From: Amycolatopsis lexingtonensis
GTDB taxonomy: Bacteria > Actinomycetota > Actinomycetes > Mycobacteriales > Pseudonocardiaceae
Direction of reading: 5' to 3'
Assembly (NCBI RefSeq): GCF_014873755.1
Contig: NZ_JADBEG010000001.1
Span: 1,056,501-1,120,500, forward strand
DNA: 64,000 bases
Shown here: positions 39,913 to 48,920 of the stretch, piece after piece
Layout: each line of letters starts with the position of its first letter
Position numbering within the stretch: the stretch's first letter is position 1
Made by a program: the position numbers and the translations under genes
Notes under the pieces: generated by a model
The model's input: the letters and a program-made list of their open reading frames with translations, nothing else
Told to the model about the DNA's origin: nothing
The model's database searches: none

Positions 39913-42585
39913 GTGTCGTCGTTCCTCTACCGGCTGGGCCGCGCCGCCGCCCGGGCCCGGGTGCTCGTGCTGGCGCTGTGGGTGGTGGTGCTGGCGGCGG
40001 CCGGCGGGGCGGCGCTGCTGTTCAACCACGGCACCGACGACGCGTTCGCCATCCCCGGGTCGGAGTCGCAGGACGCGCTGGACCACCTCGGCCGGGTTTT
40101 CCCCGAGGTGAGCGGCACGTCGGCGCAGCTGGTCCTGGTGGTCCCGGACGGCGCGAAGGCCGACACCCCGGGCAACCGCGCCGCGGTGGCACAGGCGGTC
40201 ACGCGGATCGGGAAACTCGATCAGGTCGCCACGGTCGTGAACCCGTTCGACAAGAACGTCAACGGCGCGGTGTCGAAGGACGATCGGGCCGCGTTGATCG
40301 CCGTGCCGTTGAAGGTGCAGCTCGCCGCCGTCGATCCGGCCACCCGGACCGGGCTCGCGACGATCGCCGACGACCTCGGAAAGCAGACCGGCGCGAAGGT
40401 GTACACCGGCGGCGACGCGTTCTCCAACCGGGTGCCCAAGCTCAGCCCGACCGAGGGTATCGGCCTGCTCATCGCGCTGCTGGTGCTGGTGCTGATGTTC
40501 CGGTCCCTGATCGCTGCGGTCATGCCGCTCGTCACCGCGATCCTCGGCGTCGGCGTCGCCATCGGGCTCATTTTCCTGGCCACGCTCGTCACGCCGATCT
40601 CCTCGACCGCGCCGATGCTGGCGGTGATGATCGGGCTCGCGGTCGGCATCGACTACGCCCTGTTCCTGCTCTCACGGCACCGCGATCAGCTGGCCGAGGG
40701 GCTCGACGTCGAGGAGTCGATCGCCCGGGCCACCGCCACCGCCGGGTCGGCGGTCATCTTCGCCGGTCTCACCGTCGTCATCGCCCTGCTCGGCCTGGCC
40801 GTGGCGGGGATCCCGTTCCTGACCACCATGGGCGTGGCCGCCGCGGTCGCCGTGGCACTGGCGGTCGCGATCGCCGTCACGCTGGTTCCCGCGCTGATGT
40901 CCTTCGCCGGCAAGCGGTTGCGGCCGCGCACCCCGAAACGGAAGCGGCGCCGCCGGAAGCCGCCGATCGCGCGCTGGTGGGTGCGCACCGCGACGAAGGC
41001 GCCGCTGGTCACCGTGCTGGTCGTGGTCGCCGGGCTCGCGGTCTGCGCGATCCCCGCCACGAGTCTGCGGCTGGCGTTGCCGGACAACGGAACCGAGGAA
41101 CACGGCAGCCCGGCCCGTGACACCTACGAGGTCGTCAGCGAGCACTTCGGTCCCGGCTACAACGGCCCGCTGATCGTCACCGCGGACATCATCACCAGCA
41201 CCGACCCGATCGGCCTGGTGAACAAGCTCGCCGACGAGATCCGCCGCGTCCCCGGGGTCGCCTCGGTTCCCCTGGCCACCCCGAATCCCAAGGGCGACAC
41301 CGGCATCATCCAGGTCATCCCCACCACCGCCCCGGACTCCACGCAGACCGACGACCTCGTCTCCCGGCTGCGCGGCCTGGAACAGCACTTCCGTGACGGC
41401 TACGGGACGCAGACCGCGGTCACCGGCATCACCGCGGTCGGGATCGACGTCTCCGCCCAGCTCGGCAGCGCCCTGCTCCCGTTCGGGATCCTCGTCGTCG
41501 GGCTGTCGCTGATCCTGCTCGCGATGGTGTTCCGCTCGATTTGGGTGCCGATCAAGGCCACGGCGGGTTACCTGCTCTCGGTCGCCGCGGCCTTCGGCAC
41601 GACCTCGTTCGTGTTCGTGCAAGGACACTTCGCGGACGCCCTGAACGTGACCCACACGGGCAGCGTGATCAGCTTCCTGCCGATCATCCTCATGGGTGTC
41701 CTTTTCGGACTCGCCATGGACTACGAAGTGTTCCTCGTGTCGCGGATCCGCGAGGACTACGTCCACCACGGCGATCCGCACCACGCGATCGAGTCCGGGT
41801 TCATCTCCGCCTCGCGCGTGGTGGTCGCGGCGGCGGTGATCATGTTCGCGGTGTTCGCCGCGTTCGTCCCCGAAGGCAGCGCCACCATCAAACCCATCGC
41901 CTTCAGCCTCGCCGTCGGCGTCTTCATCGACGCCTTCATCGTCCGCATGACCCTGGTGCCCGCGGTGCTGGCGCTGCTCGGCCGCCGCGCTTGGGGGTTG
42001 CCGCCGAAGCTCGACCGGGTACTGCCGGTGTTCGACGCCGAGGGCGACGCCCTCGTGCACGAGCTGCGGCTCGCCGACTGGCCCGGCACCGACGAGGCGA
42101 TCAGCGCCCGCGACCTGCGCCTGGAGGACGACCGCGGCCGTCCGGTGTACCGCGACGTCGACCTGCGCGTTCCCCGCGGTGGGGTGCTGGTGCTGCACGG
42201 CACGGGGGCCTGCGGCAAGACCGCGCTGGCGTACACGCTCGCCGGCCGGGTCACCAAGTTCACCGGCGACCTCAAGGTGCTCGGCCGGGTGCTGCCCCAG
42301 CACACCCACGCCCTGCGCCGCGACGTCGCCGTCATTCCGTGCCGTGGCACGAACGACCCGGCACGGCAGATCGCCCGCGACGGCGACGCCGGGCTCGTCG
42401 TGGTCGACGACGTCGACCTCGTGCTGCGCGCGGACCTCCGCGACCACGTCCGCGGGCTCCTCGCCGAGCGGGGCACCACGACCTTCGTGCTGACCTGCCA
42501 GGACCCCGAGCGCATCGCGGACCTGCTGCCCGCGGCCGCCCACCTGCACGCCCTCACCGCCGTCCAGCCCGCCGAGGTCTTCTGA
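39913..42585 (+). CDS. MMPL/RND transporter fused to a P-loop ATPase-like domain
   Basis: Protein of 890 aa. Residues about 1-700 are an MMPL exporter with two halves of six helices, including the AVMIGLAVGIDYALFLLSRHR and LFGLAMDYEVFLVSRIRED motifs, with Asp residues for proton coupling. Residues about 730-890 form a nucleotide-binding-like domain with Walker A GTGACGKT and Walker B AGLVVVDDVD. The ABC signature (LSGGQ) and a Q-loop of normal length are not visible. The GTG start follows CAGGAG. It is translated together with the YhgE gene through TGATG. It may export a lipid or hydrophobic compound with regulatory ATP binding. Confidence 0.88.
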   Translation: MSSFLYRLGRAAARARVLVLALWVVVLAAAGGAALLFNHGTDDAFAIPGSESQDALDHLGRVFPEVSGTSAQLVLVVPDGAKADTPGNRAAVAQAVTRIGKLDQVATVVNPFDKNVNGAVSKDDRAALIAVPLKVQLAAVDPATRTGLATIADDLGKQTGAKVYTGGDAFSNRVPKLSPTEGIGLLIALLVLVLMFRSLIAAVMPLVTAILGVGVAIGLIFLATLVTPISSTAPMLAVMIGLAVGIDYALFLLSRHRDQLAEGLDVEESIARATATAGSAVIFAGLTVVIALLGLAVAGIPFLTTMGVAAAVAVALAVAIAVTLVPALMSFAGKRLRPRTPKRKRRRRKPPIARWWVRTATKAPLVTVLVVVAGLAVCAIPATSLRLALPDNGTEEHGSPARDTYEVVSEHFGPGYNGPLIVTADIITSTDPIGLVNKLADEIRRVPGVASVPLATPNPKGDTGIIQVIPTTAPDSTQTDDLVSRLRGLEQHFRDGYGTQTAVTGITAVGIDVSAQLGSALLPFGILVVGLSLILLAMVFRSIWVPIKATAGYLLSVAAAFGTTSFVFVQGHFADALNVTHTGSVISFLPIILMGVLFGLAMDYEVFLVSRIREDYVHHGDPHHAIESGFISASRVVVAAAVIMFAVFAAFVPEGSATIKPIAFSLAVGVFIDAFIVRMTLVPAVLALLGRRAWGLPPKLDRVLPVFDAEGDALVHELRLADWPGTDEAISARDLRLEDDRGRPVYRDVDLRVPRGGVLVLHGTGACGKTALAYTLAGRVTKFTGDLKVLGRVLPQHTHALRRDVAVIPCRGTNDPARQIARDGDAGLVVVDDVDLVLRADLRDHVRGLLAERGTTTFVLTCQDPERIADLLPAAAHLHALTAVQPAEVF

Positions 42586-44543
42586 TGCTCAAGCCCTTCG
42601 CCAATTCCGCCCGCGCCCTCGCCACGGGCCCGCTGACCTGGCGCACCTGGACCGGCCTGATCGCCGTCCCACTCATCATCATGGGCCTGCTCACCTGGGC
42701 GTTCTGGACACCGGACACCAACCACGGCACCGCCAAGGCCGCCGTGGTCAACAACGACGAACCCGTCCAGGTCAACGGCCAGACCATCCCGCTCGGCCGT
42801 CAGCTCGCGGGATACCTCACCCACACCGAAGATTCCGCCTACACCTGGGTCCTCACCGACGCCGACGACGCCTCCGCCGGCCTCGCCGACGGCAGCTACG
42901 CGGCCACGGTGACGATCCCGAAAGACTTCTCCGCCCGCGCCACCTCGGCCGCCACCGCCAAACCCCTGGCAGCCCGGCAGGCACAGCTGCGGGTGCAGAC
43001 GTCCGACGCCGCCGGCGTCAGCGATCCCGGCCTGGCCGACCACATCGCCCAAGCCACGCAACGGACGTTGAACCAGCAGGTCGTGCAGACCTATTTGGAC
43101 AACGTCTACATCGGATTCACGACGCTGCACCAGCAGGTCGGCAAGGCCGCGGACGGCGCGGCGCAGCTGGCCGACGGAACCCGTCAGCTGGACGACGCCG
43201 CCGGGCAGCTGCGCGCGGGCGCCGATCAGCTCGCCGCCGGAACCGCCCAGCTCGCCACCGGCTCCGGCAAGCTCGCTTCCGGGCTCACCCAGGCCGAGCG
43301 CGACACCGCCCAGCTGCCCGCTTTGACGCGGCAGCTGGCCGACGGCGCCGACCAGGTCGCCGACGGCAACGAACAGCTCGCCGGCGTCGTCGTGCCGCTG
43401 GCCAACCGGATCATCGCCGCCATCGACGCTCTCCCCTCGGCAAGCGGCGCCGCCCAGCAGTTCCGGCAGCTCGCCGACGAGTGCACCGGCACCCCGGCGT
43501 TCTGCGGCAAGCTCCGGGAAACCGCGGACCGGTTCACCACCGACGCGCAGAAGATCGACAACGCCAAGGCCGGTGTTCGTGCCAACGCCGTCAAGACCCG
43601 CGACTCGATCCAGGCCCTCGCCACCGGAGCCCGCAAAGTCGCCGACGGCAACGCCCAGCTCGCCACGAAATCCGGGGAGCTGGCCGCGGGTATCGCCTCC
43701 GCCGCCGGCGGTGCGCGTCAGCTCGACAACGGCGTGCAGCAGGCGAACTCCGGCGCGCGGAAGCTCGCCTCCGGAGCCGGACAGCTCAAGGACGGGACCA
43801 AGAAGGTCGACGACGGCGCCGGGGAACTCGCCACCCAGCTGAACCAGGGCCGCGACCAAGTGCCGTCCTACACCGACGCCGAACGCGCCCACCTCAAGAC
43901 CGTCGCCGCCGACCCGAGCACCGCCACGACCGACGGCACCCCGATCGGCACCCTGGCCCTGACGCTGTTCGCCGCGCTCGCCCTCTGGGCGCTGGCCCTG
44001 GCCACCTACATCGTCACCCGCGCCGTGCCGGACGGCGTCCTGACCGCCCGCGAACCCACCTGGCGGATCATCCTCCGCGCCGCCATCCCCGGCGCGACCG
44101 CGGCCGCCCTCGCGGCGCTCGCCATCACCGCGATCGCCGTCCCCGTCCTGAAACTCGGCGTCGCCGGCACCATCGGCTTCCTGCTGATCGCGCTGCTCGC
44201 CGCGTCGGCGTTCGTCGCGCTCAACCAGGCCGCCACGGCGATCTTCGGCCGCGCCGGCCGGATCGCCTCCCTGGCCGTACTGGTCCTGGCGGGCGCGACC
44301 GGCGTCGTCTCGACGCTTCCCGGACCGCTGTACGCGCTCGCGGACTACCTCCCGACCCACGGCGCCGTCCTGGCCCTGCGCGCGGCGGCAACCGACGGCG
44401 CCGGCCTCACCACCGGCATCGCCCAGCTTGCCGCCTGGCTGGTGGTCGGCACCCTCGTCTCGATCCTGATCACCGACCGCCGCCGCTACCTGTCCGCCAA
44501 GAGCATCCGGCTCCGCCGCGCACACCCGCTCGCGACCGTCTGA
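42585..44543 (+). CDS. YhgE/Pip-family membrane protein
   Basis: Protein of 652 aa. One N-terminal helix (about 25-45) anchors a large outer region. That region has many alanine/glycine-rich repeats of the type QLADGTRQL, QLAAGTAQLATGSGKLASG and KLASGAGQLKDG (about 180-440), which should form a long coiled rod. Five or six helices close the C-terminus. This matches YhgE/Pip (phage infection protein) and ABC-2-like permeases. The start overlaps the stop of the MMPL-ATPase gene, so the two probably form one export machine. Confidence 0.9.
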   Translation: MLKPFANSARALATGPLTWRTWTGLIAVPLIIMGLLTWAFWTPDTNHGTAKAAVVNNDEPVQVNGQTIPLGRQLAGYLTHTEDSAYTWVLTDADDASAGLADGSYAATVTIPKDFSARATSAATAKPLAARQAQLRVQTSDAAGVSDPGLADHIAQATQRTLNQQVVQTYLDNVYIGFTTLHQQVGKAADGAAQLADGTRQLDDAAGQLRAGADQLAAGTAQLATGSGKLASGLTQAERDTAQLPALTRQLADGADQVADGNEQLAGVVVPLANRIIAAIDALPSASGAAQQFRQLADECTGTPAFCGKLRETADRFTTDAQKIDNAKAGVRANAVKTRDSIQALATGARKVADGNAQLATKSGELAAGIASAAGGARQLDNGVQQANSGARKLASGAGQLKDGTKKVDDGAGELATQLNQGRDQVPSYTDAERAHLKTVAADPSTATTDGTPIGTLALTLFAALALWALALATYIVTRAVPDGVLTAREPTWRIILRAAIPGATAAALAALAITAIAVPVLKLGVAGTIGFLLIALLAASAFVALNQAATAIFGRAGRIASLAVLVLAGATGVVSTLPGPLYALADYLPTHGAVLALRAAATDGAGLTTGIAQLAAWLVVGTLVSILITDRRRYLSAKSIRLRRAHPLATV

Positions 44544-44631
44544 CCGGGAAAGGATCGCTCCGAAATCCACAACACCCGATCGGTAGCACGATTCCCGTGC
44601 CCGGCTCTGACCAACCGCTGTCGGCGAGTAG

Positions 44632-45777
44632 TCAGGGAGCCGTCGCGACCATGGCGCGCAGCTTCGGCACGGGCTTGCGTATCCCGTAAGCGACCACAGT
44701 GGACAGCCCGCCGTCCCCGTGCCAGGTGAGCAGGGCCGAGCCGGACGGCACGCTTCCTTCGACGCGAACCGGCGGCCCCGGCAACGGCAACGGACCGACG
44801 ACCTTGATCGACAGGCCGAGAATCTCGGTCCAGAAGTAGTCGTCGCGCGGTGGACCGGCCGAATCGAGCCCCAGCACCGACGCGGCGGCGGCGTTGCCTT
44901 GCGCCACGGCGTTGGACCAGAACGGCCTGCGCGGCCGGTGAACCCCGACGTCCGGGCGCAGGCAGGTGACGTCGCCGGCGGCGAACACCCCCGGCGCCGC
45001 GGTCGCGCAGCACTCGTCGATGCCGACACCGAACGGACCGGCAAGACCGGTGCCGGCCAGCCATCCCGTGTTCGGTACTTCGCCGCAGCAGGTGACGACG
45101 AGGTCGGCGGTGAGAAGGGTTCCGTCGGACAGTCGCACCCCGTCGACCGGATCACCGGTCAAGGCCGCCCCACCCCGCGTCGTGCGGACGCGAACGCCGT
45201 GTTCGGCAGCTCGTGCCACGATCGCGTCGGACAGGAACGGCCCGAGGATCCGCCGCAACGGCGGGTCCGCGTCGACCACGGTGACCGGCACGCCGCGAGC
45301 TGCGCAGGCGCTGGCGACCTCCATGCCGAGGAAGCCGGCGCCGACGACGATCGCGGAGCGAGCGGTGTCCAGCCGGGTTCGCAGCCGTCGGGCGTCGGCC
45401 AAGGTGCGGAGCACCACCTCGCCCCGTTGCCCGGGAGCGGCGATCCGCCGGGCGTCCGCGCCGGTCGCGATGACCAGCGCGTCGTACTCGAGTACCCGGC
45501 CGTTCGCGGTGCGGACCAGCCTGCGGTCGATGTCGAGGCCGGCCGCCGGTGAGCGGAGTATTTCGACGTCCTGCCCGTCGAGGCGGTAGCCGAGGGTGCT
45601 GTCCGAGCTGTCGTCCTTGAGCACCGCCTTCGACAGCGGCGGGCGGGAGTAGGCACCCTGTGCTTCCGCGCCGACGAGGGTGATCCGGCCGGAATGGCCC
45701 AGGGCTCTCAGCTTCCGCGCGCTCGTGGTCCCGGCGACGGATTCGCCGACGATGACGACCGAGCGCGGCGGTGTCAC
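44632..45777 (-). CDS. FAD-dependent ferredoxin reductase of the P450 system
   Basis: Flavoprotein of 381 aa in the putidaredoxin-reductase-like group. The FAD motif is VVIVGESVAGTTSARKL, ATGADARR follows, the NAD motif is SAIVVGAGFLGMEVAS, and GVFAAGDVTCL is the second FAD contact. It transfers electrons from NAD(P)H to the ferredoxin encoded just upstream. The GTG at 45777 overlaps the ferredoxin stop (GTGA). Together with ferredoxin and P450 it makes a complete class I P450 chain. Confidence 0.92.
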   Translation of the reverse strand: MTPPRSVVIVGESVAGTTSARKLRALGHSGRITLVGAEAQGAYSRPPLSKAVLKDDSSDSTLGYRLDGQDVEILRSPAAGLDIDRRLVRTANGRVLEYDALVIATGADARRIAAPGQRGEVVLRTLADARRLRTRLDTARSAIVVGAGFLGMEVASACAARGVPVTVVDADPPLRRILGPFLSDAIVARAAEHGVRVRTTRGGAALTGDPVDGVRLSDGTLLTADLVVTCCGEVPNTGWLAGTGLAGPFGVGIDECCATAAPGVFAAGDVTCLRPDVGVHRPRRPFWSNAVAQGNAAAASVLGLDSAGPPRDDYFWTEILGLSIKVVGPLPLPGPPVRVEGSVPSGSALLTWHGDGGLSTVVAYGIRKPVPKLRAMVATAP

Positions 45778-45971
45778 CCGATCTCCCTCAAGGCGGCGAC
45801 CGGGCAGGAGTTGATGGCCGCCCGTGCGGCGGCAACGTGTTCCGGCGGAACGGTGCCGCCCTCGAAGTGGTAGACGAGCTCGGCGTCGTCGTCGAGCTCG
45901 AAGACGGCTGGGCCCTGTTCGGCGCACAGGCCGTGGCCTTCACAACGGTCGTAGTCGACGGAAATCTTCAT
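45774..45971 (-). CDS. [3Fe-4S] ferredoxin
   Basis: Small ferredoxin of 65 aa. The cluster ligands are Cys10, Cys16 and Cys56, in the pattern C-x2-H-x2-C...C-P with His13 at the position of the fourth Cys. This is typical of ferredoxins that serve actinobacterial P450s. It lies between the P450 gene (12 bp upstream) and the reductase gene (overlap). Confidence 0.95.
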   Translation of the reverse strand: MKISVDYDRCEGHGLCAEQGPAVFELDDDAELVYHFEGGTVPPEHVAAARAAINSCPVAALREIG

Positions 45972-45983
45972 CGGTCGTTCCCT

Positions 45984-47168
45984 TCAGGCCGGGACGAGTT
46001 CGAGCGGCAGCCGCTCGAGGCGGTGGATGATGTTGTTCCGCGCCCACACGGGTTCGCCGGCGGGGACGATCTTCCCGACCCGGGCGACGAGTTCGCGCAG
46101 CATCGCCTGGGTCTCCAGCCGGGCGAGGCCCTGCCCGGCGCAGCCGTGCGTTCCGTGGCCGAAACCGAGCTGGCGCGCCGCCTCCCGGCGGATGTCGAAG
46201 GTGTCCGGGCTCTCCCATTCCAGCGCGTCGCGGTTGGCCGAGGCGTAGAGGACGAGCACGCGCGAACCCGCGGGCAGCTCGGTGCCGGCCACCTCGGTGT
46301 CGAGGACGACCTTGCGGCCGAACGCTCGCAGCGGGGACTCGAACCGGACGATCTCGTTGACCGCGTTGGGGATCAGGCCCGGCTCTTCCCTGAGGAGCTG
46401 CCACTGTCCCGGGTGCGTCGCGAACAGGTGCAAGGCGCTCGCGATCGCGCTTAGCGTGGTGTCCAAGGAGGGCGCCAGGTAGTCGATCATCAGGGCCGGG
46501 CATTCGGCGTGGCCGAGCTTGCCCTCGTCGGCGGCGCGCAGCAGATCGTCACCCATGCTTCCCGGCAGCACCGATCGCTGCCGGACGACGCCGCGGGCGA
46601 AGCGCATCATTCCCAGCCCGCCGGGCACGGCCTTCAGCGCCTGCCCGTTCAGCGGACCCAGGGCGTCGAAGGTCGCCGCACCCCAGCGGAGGAGGTTTTC
46701 CCGGCCCCGCCGTGGCCACCCGACGAGGTCCGGAACCACGGCCGAAGGCAGGGCCGCCGCAACATCGACGCCGTCGACGATCCGCCGCGCGACCGCGGCC
46801 TCGACCACCTGCGCGGCCTGCTCTTCGACGACGTCTTTCATCGCGCGCAGCGCCCGGGGGGTGAGCCGGTGGGCGACGAGGGCACGGCGGCGGGCGTGGT
46901 CTTCGCCGTCGCTGTTGAGCGTCGTGCCCCGCGAAAGCCGGTTCGTCACGGGGTTCAGCGCGACCCCGTCGCCGGAGATGAACGTCTCGTCGTCCAGCAG
47001 CACGGCTTTGCATTCCGCGTACCGGGGCAGGGCGTAGACCTTGTGCTTCGGCAGCCACACCACCGGGCCCAGCTCACGCAGGTTCGCGTAGTGCGGGTAC
47101 GGGTCGAGGATCGCCTGCGGCGAGTAGATGTCCGGCTGGTACACGGGAACATCGGGACGCGGGGGCAT
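45984..47168 (-). CDS. Cytochrome P450
   Basis: Soluble bacterial P450 of 394 aa. The haem loop FGHGTHGCAGQGLAR carries the axial Cys. The ExxR motif is NEIVRFESPLR. The I-helix reads YLAPSLDTTLSA: the Asp-Thr pair is kept, but the usual Ala-Gly before it is Ser-Leu. An AAGGAG site favours the second of two adjacent ATG codons (47168). A TetR-type operator identical to that of the dioxygenase operon lies 74 bp upstream. It probably hydroxylates or demethylates the substrate of the same pathway. Confidence 0.92.
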   Translation of the reverse strand: MPPRPDVPVYQPDIYSPQAILDPYPHYANLRELGPVVWLPKHKVYALPRYAECKAVLLDDETFISGDGVALNPVTNRLSRGTTLNSDGEDHARRRALVAHRLTPRALRAMKDVVEEQAAQVVEAAVARRIVDGVDVAAALPSAVVPDLVGWPRRGRENLLRWGAATFDALGPLNGQALKAVPGGLGMMRFARGVVRQRSVLPGSMGDDLLRAADEGKLGHAECPALMIDYLAPSLDTTLSAIASALHLFATHPGQWQLLREEPGLIPNAVNEIVRFESPLRAFGRKVVLDTEVAGTELPAGSRVLVLYASANRDALEWESPDTFDIRREAARQLGFGHGTHGCAGQGLARLETQAMLRELVARVGKIVPAGEPVWARNNIIHRLERLPLELVPA

Positions 47169-47241
47169 CATTGCTCCTTTTCGGCGAGCTCCGGCCACAC
47201 CAGGTCATGCGCTTCGAGCACCGGGTCTGCGGCCTGGCTAA

Positions 47242-47279
47242 TGACGATATCGTCAGTCACGAGCAGGTCGTCAGTCAAG
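47242..47279. promoter_or_regulatory. TetR operator array of the P450 operon and tetR
   Basis: TGACGATATCGTCA (47242-47255) is followed by GTCGTCAGTCAAG (47267-47279), with the same 25-bp offset as at 38456. Related half sites (AATCGTCAGG, TTGACG) follow up to about 47310. The array lies between the divergent P450 and tetR genes. Confidence 0.87.
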
Positions 47280-47354
47280 ACCGTCTGCTGAAATCGTCAG
47301 GATTGACGCCCTCGGCTATCCTGTGGTCCGGCAGGCCGGGAGGACGAAGCATCC

Positions 47355-48011
47355 ATGCCAGAGCAGGTTTCGAGCCGCTTGGAGCGGCGCAAGGCCCAAA
47401 CCCGCGCGGCACTGGTCCGGGCGGCGCAGACCCTCATCGCGACGGGGCGGACGAACGTCCCGGTCCTGGAGATCACCCAGGCCGCCGACGTCGGGATGGG
47501 GTCGTTCTACAACCACTTCGAAACGAAGGAGCAGCTGTACCAAGCGGCGATCGAAGCCGCACTCGAAGCCCAGGGCGCGCTCCTCGACGAACTGACCACC
47601 GACCTGACCGACCCGGCGCAGATGTTCGCCCAGAGCTTCCGCCTCACCGGGCGCCTGCACCGCCGCCAGCCCGAACTCAGCAAGGTGCTCCTGCACTACG
47701 GGCTCGAACTGGCCACCGCCGACCACGGCCTGGCCCCCCGCGCCCGCCGCGACATCGAAGCCGCCGTCCGAGCCGGCCGCTTCACCGTCCGCGACACCGA
47801 ACTGGCCATGCTGACGGTCGCCGGCACCGCACTCGCCCTCGGCCGCCTGCTCCACAGCCACCCCGACCGCGACGACGCCGAAACCACCGATCAGGTGACC
47901 GAGGACGTCCTGCGGATGCTCGGCCTCTCCGCCGCCGAAGCTCACGACATGTGCGCCAGGCCCCTACCCGACCTCGACACCGTCTTCAACCGGCCGAACC
48001 CCGTCGCCTGA
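47355..48011 (+). CDS. TetR-family regulator of the P450/dioxygenase regulon
   Basis: Regulator of 218 aa. The HTH in residues about 15-62 contains ITQAADVGMGSFYNHFETKEQLY. The ligand domain includes LHRRQPELSKVLLHYGLE and ends with VLRMLGLSAAEAHDMCARPLPDL. It is divergent from the P450 operon, with the palindromic operator in between. Its ligand domain is closely similar to the remnant at 38555, and the same operator lies beside both. It is therefore the likely single controller of both catabolic operons. Confidence 0.92.
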   Translation: MPEQVSSRLERRKAQTRAALVRAAQTLIATGRTNVPVLEITQAADVGMGSFYNHFETKEQLYQAAIEAALEAQGALLDELTTDLTDPAQMFAQSFRLTGRLHRRQPELSKVLLHYGLELATADHGLAPRARRDIEAAVRAGRFTVRDTELAMLTVAGTALALGRLLHSHPDRDDAETTDQVTEDVLRMLGLSAAEAHDMCARPLPDLDTVFNRPNPVA

Positions 48012-48019
48012 CGGTTGTG

Positions 48020-48235
48020 GCCGGAGACGCTTGAAGCAATGCGTAGCCGGTCGCCGAAGTGCCCCATCAGGGCACCTCCGACGGGCCGGGCGACCATGCC
48101 GACGGCGAGGTCGACAACGCGGCGAGCGTGTCCGCGGCGGGGAGGCGCTGGGGAAGAACGCCCGGCCGATCACGAGGGCGGCGGCCGTGCCGTGGATTCG
48201 GACGTCGTGGTCTCGGGTTTCGGTGAGCAGGGCCT
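48020..48235 (-). pseudogene. MHS-type MFS transporter remnant with frameshifts
   Basis: Three reading frames on the minus strand together spell the start of a metabolite:H+ symporter. IHGTAAALVIGRAFFPSASP (about 48205-48145) is followed in a second frame by AADTLAALST. In a third frame comes LAVGMVARPVGGALMGHFGDRL (about 48105-48040). The family consensus runs YGTAAALVF..FFPS..P...TLAAFATFAVGFLARPLGG..FGHFGDR. At least two frameshifts and loss of all downstream helices make this a decayed fragment. Confidence 0.72.
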
Positions 48236-48347
48236 CGCCCTGACCGAGCAGGGCCCGTACGTCGCGGACGCCCCTCGTCGGAGAGGTCCGCGACCGCCGG
48301 GCCGAACCCACCATCGCCGCCGACGTTCTCCGGCTCCGATGGCCCGC

Positions 48348-48803
48348 TCACCGCTCGCGGTTCACCACCCGCAGGATCAGCCACTGGTCGAACCACGCTC
48401 CGGCGGTCGTCACCACGAGCATCGCCAAGCCGATGACCAGGTGCCGGTAGCTGTGCAGCGGCGCGGCTTCGTCGGTCAGCTTCGCCAGCCCGAACTGCAG
48501 TCCCAAACGCAGGGCGAAGAGCACGGCGACGAGCACCAGCGCCTGCTTGGAGCGCCAGACCGCGCGCAGGTACCGGCGGCGCCGCGACAGCAGCGTGAAC
48601 CACAACGTCAGGTGTACCGCGACGAGCACCAGCGGCAGCACGGCGACCCAGCTGTACCGGTCGCTGAACTGCAGGCTCAGGTCGTTGCTCGCCACCAGCA
48701 GCCCGACGAGCGCGAAGTACCAGCCCGGCAGGCCTTCGATCTTCCCCCCGTCCGGTCGGGTCGCGGCTTCCGGCATCGGCGTGGGGGCGATTCGATCGTC
48801 CAT
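48348..48803 (-). CDS. Four-helix membrane protein of unknown function
   Basis: Protein of 151 aa. A hydrophilic N-terminus of about 25 residues precedes four hydrophobic helices (about 29-42, 53-72, 88-106, 118-140) and a short basic end (RVVNRER). No family was recognised. It is divergent from the histidine kinase gene, with about 117 bp between the starts. The longer open frame on this strand is antisense to the kinase gene and is not credible. Confidence 0.7.
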   Translation of the reverse strand: MDDRIAPTPMPEAATRPDGGKIEGLPGWYFALVGLLVASNDLSLQFSDRYSWVAVLPLVLVAVHLTLWFTLLSRRRRYLRAVWRSKQALVLVAVLFALRLGLQFGLAKLTDEAAPLHSYRHLVIGLAMLVVTTAGAWFDQWLILRVVNRER

Positions 48804-48920
48804 CCCCGAAGCCTGGCGCGGATCAGCGCGGCCGCGATCAGCCGCCGGGACGAGATCACGCCCGGCGTCTCCTACCCGGGTACGAGTTTCGCCGCGCCCG
48901 GGATCGGGCACGATCGGCAG

